A stretch of 20,048 bases of DNA, taken from Ignavibacteriaceae bacterium. Its GTDB lineage: Bacteria; Bacteroidota; Ignavibacteria; Ignavibacteriales; Ignavibacteriaceae. The stretch lies in contig JALHTS010000496.1 in the NCBI GenBank assembly GCA_022865965.1, positions 1 to 20,048 on the forward strand. The letters run 5' to 3'. The stretch's first letter is position 1. Every line of letters begins with the position of its first letter. Made by a program: the position numbers and the translations under genes. Under the pieces are notes generated by a model, which saw only the letters and a program-made list of their open reading frames with translations, ran no database searches and had not been told where the DNA came from. Below, in pieces: positions 18,697-20,048 of the stretch.

Positions 18697-20048
18697 ATGT
18701 TATTTAGAAACATTTGTCTGGCTTTATATTTATTTATACTTTATCCCACTTATACTATAACTGCGAGTGATATTGATACATCTACTCATGATGCAAGCAT
18801 CAATACATTCATTAAAAATTGGAAAATCATTGGACCTTTTTCTTTACCCGGCCAGGATTATGAATCCAGTTTTTCACACGATTTTTTAAGTTCCCTCGGG
18901 GGAGAAAAACATATAAACTTAAATAACATTACATCAGTTTCTTATTCTGTTAGTGACGGTACTGAAAATATTGTTGATGTGATGACAGTTCAAACCGATA
19001 GTAATGGCATACTAAATTTTGAAGAGTACTATTCAGATATTGATTACGGTGTAGTCTATGCTTACACGATTATTGTTTCAGAAAAGGAGCAGGATGTTCA
19101 CTTCTTGTTAGGTTCTGATGACGGAGTAAAAGTATGGATAAACGGAGAACTTTTATTTTCAAATGCTACAGCAAGGGGTTTGACTCCGAGAGAAGATAGA
19201 TTTCGTGCACATCTCAGAAAAGGAACGAATACAGTATTAGTTAAAGTAACCGATTATATAAGAGAGTGGGCTTTAATTGTAGAAGTTTATGATTCATCAG
19301 CTTATTCAGAGATACTTATTGAAGAAAAGGAGCAGGCAGCGTTCCTGGAATTCCTGGGTTGCAGCCTTGAAATTGTTCCAAGTATTGAATCTCAAATTAA
19401 TTTTTATCCGGGTAGTTTTCCCGAATTAAGATGGGATAAACCATACCTTATTAAAAAATTTGCTGGTGAGATCACACTTGATATTAAATGGTACGATAAA
19501 GATTTAAATGAAGTCTCCTATCCAGATAAACCCGGACGATATGCATATTACGCAGAAGCAGAATCAGAAAAAGGATTTAAAATTAGACGAGCCGCAACAT
19601 TATATTGTTTTCCGGATGATTGGATAGGCTGGAGTGAGAGACTTCAATCATATCTGGATTACATACCTATTAGTAGTATCAATAAATCTGATTGGATATC
19701 TAGTAAAGATGCTATCTCATCTTTTGTTGGAAAAATGTTTTACCAATCAGCATTGAATCAAAGGGATGCAGCAATACTAATTTCTTTTTTAGATGAGCAA
19801 AAAGATGTGGGATTATTCGAAGATAAAACAAATACACCGATTATAAAAAATCAAGATTACCATGCTGCATTAAAGCAAAAAGTACTTGGGTTGGAAAATA
19901 AATGGCTGATACTAAAATTGCCAAGTGTTAGATCAGACAAACGGTCAAAGGTTCTCTCAAATGGTAATGATCTGGAAGCGGGATTTAGGGAAGGAACAAG
20001 TAATTCTATAAGGAAATTATGTGAAGAATGGTTTGCAAAAAGTGGTGA
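18697..20048 (+). CDS. Secreted PA14-like protein, possibly a beta-lactamase-family serine hydrolase (3' end outside window)
   Basis: The frame stays open for about 450 codons to the window edge, so the gene is incomplete. A signal peptide (hydrophobic residues about 6-20, cleavage after TITA) is followed by NWKIIGPFSLPGQDY (about 41) and a galactose-binding or PA14-like beta-sandwich with FLLGSDDGVKVWINGELLF and LRKGTNTVLVKVTD (about 137-185). This pair is common at the front of secreted hydrolases. Near the window edge, SKVLSNGNDLEAGF then IRKLCEEWFAKSGE (about 417-450) resembles the entry into a class C beta-lactamase-like serine hydrolase domain. The catalytic SxxK motif would lie beyond the window, so the enzyme call is tentative. 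The terminator before it, and the absence of a clear promoter, leave open whether it belongs to the preceding locus. An esterase acting on acylated polysaccharide would fit the setting but is speculation. Confidence 0.7.
   Translation, partial: MLFRNICLALYLFILYPTYTITASDIDTSTHDASINTFIKNWKIIGPFSLPGQDYESSFSHDFLSSLGGEKHINLNNITSVSYSVSDGTENIVDVMTVQTDSNGILNFEEYYSDIDYGVVYAYTIIVSEKEQDVHFLLGSDDGVKVWINGELLFSNATARGLTPREDRFRAHLRKGTNTVLVKVTDYIREWALIVEVYDSSAYSEILIEEKEQAAFLEFLGCSLEIVPSIESQINFYPGSFPELRWDKPYLIKKFAGEITLDIKWYDKDLNEVSYPDKPGRYAYYAEAESEKGFKIRRAATLYCFPDDWIGWSERLQSYLDYIPISSINKSDWISSKDAISSFVGKMFYQSALNQRDAAILISFLDEQKDVGLFEDKTNTPIIKNQDYHAALKQKVLGLENKWLILKLPSVRSDKRSKVLSNGNDLEAGFREGTSNSIRKLCEEWFAKSG

Overview
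The window looks like a polysaccharide-utilisation locus from an anaerobic-type member of the Bacteroidota/Chlorobi group, most likely class Ignavibacteria. This is inferred from low GC content, several secreted proteins ending in Ig-like sorting domains with a YPNPFNP or VPNPY motif (type IX secretion, T9SS), a PorV-like outer-membrane protein, a TonB-dependent receptor with a carboxypeptidase-like N-terminal domain, and a tRNA without an encoded CCA. I could not run a homology search, so family calls rest on motifs and architecture recognised by eye.

Layout. Positions 1-187 hold a tRNA-Asn(GTT) unit with a terminator on each side; the upstream hairpin overlaps a plausible promoter. Positions 188-451 are AT-rich and carry, at the downstream end, a promoter (TTGACA-17-TATCTT) directly abutting a perfect GCAAACGTTTGC palindrome plus two further CGTTTGC half-sites. 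Seven plus-strand genes follow: a LacI-family regulator (452-1459), a secreted GH2 beta-galactosidase-like enzyme with accessory C-terminal domains (1527-5336), a TonB-dependent receptor (5413-8148), a large secreted protein of unknown function with a T9SS tail (8167-11625), a PorV-like barrel (11662-12735), a SurA-like periplasmic foldase (12739-14244) and a GH30 endo-galactanase-like enzyme with a T9SS tail (14262-16082). After a 110-bp gap comes a non-catalytic multi-domain carbohydrate-binding protein with a T9SS tail (16193-18565), closed by a strong 13-bp hairpin. A last gene (18697 to the window end) starts a secreted protein with a PA14/galactose-binding-like N-terminus and what may be the beginning of a serine beta-lactamase-like hydrolase domain.

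Proposed working model (inference): the LacI-family protein senses a sugar and controls its own promoter and probably the operon downstream. The T9SS exports the GH30 enzyme and the carbohydrate-binding protein to the cell surface, where a galactan, possibly beta-1,6-galactan side chains of type II arabinogalactan, is bound and cut. The TonB receptor imports the oligosaccharides, and the GH2 enzyme, which has a signal peptide but no T9SS tail, trims galactose in the periplasm. No SusD-like gene is present. The unknown 1152-residue protein, its neighbouring PorV paralogue and the SurA-like protein form a compact block with the receptor, and this is the most interesting part of the window.
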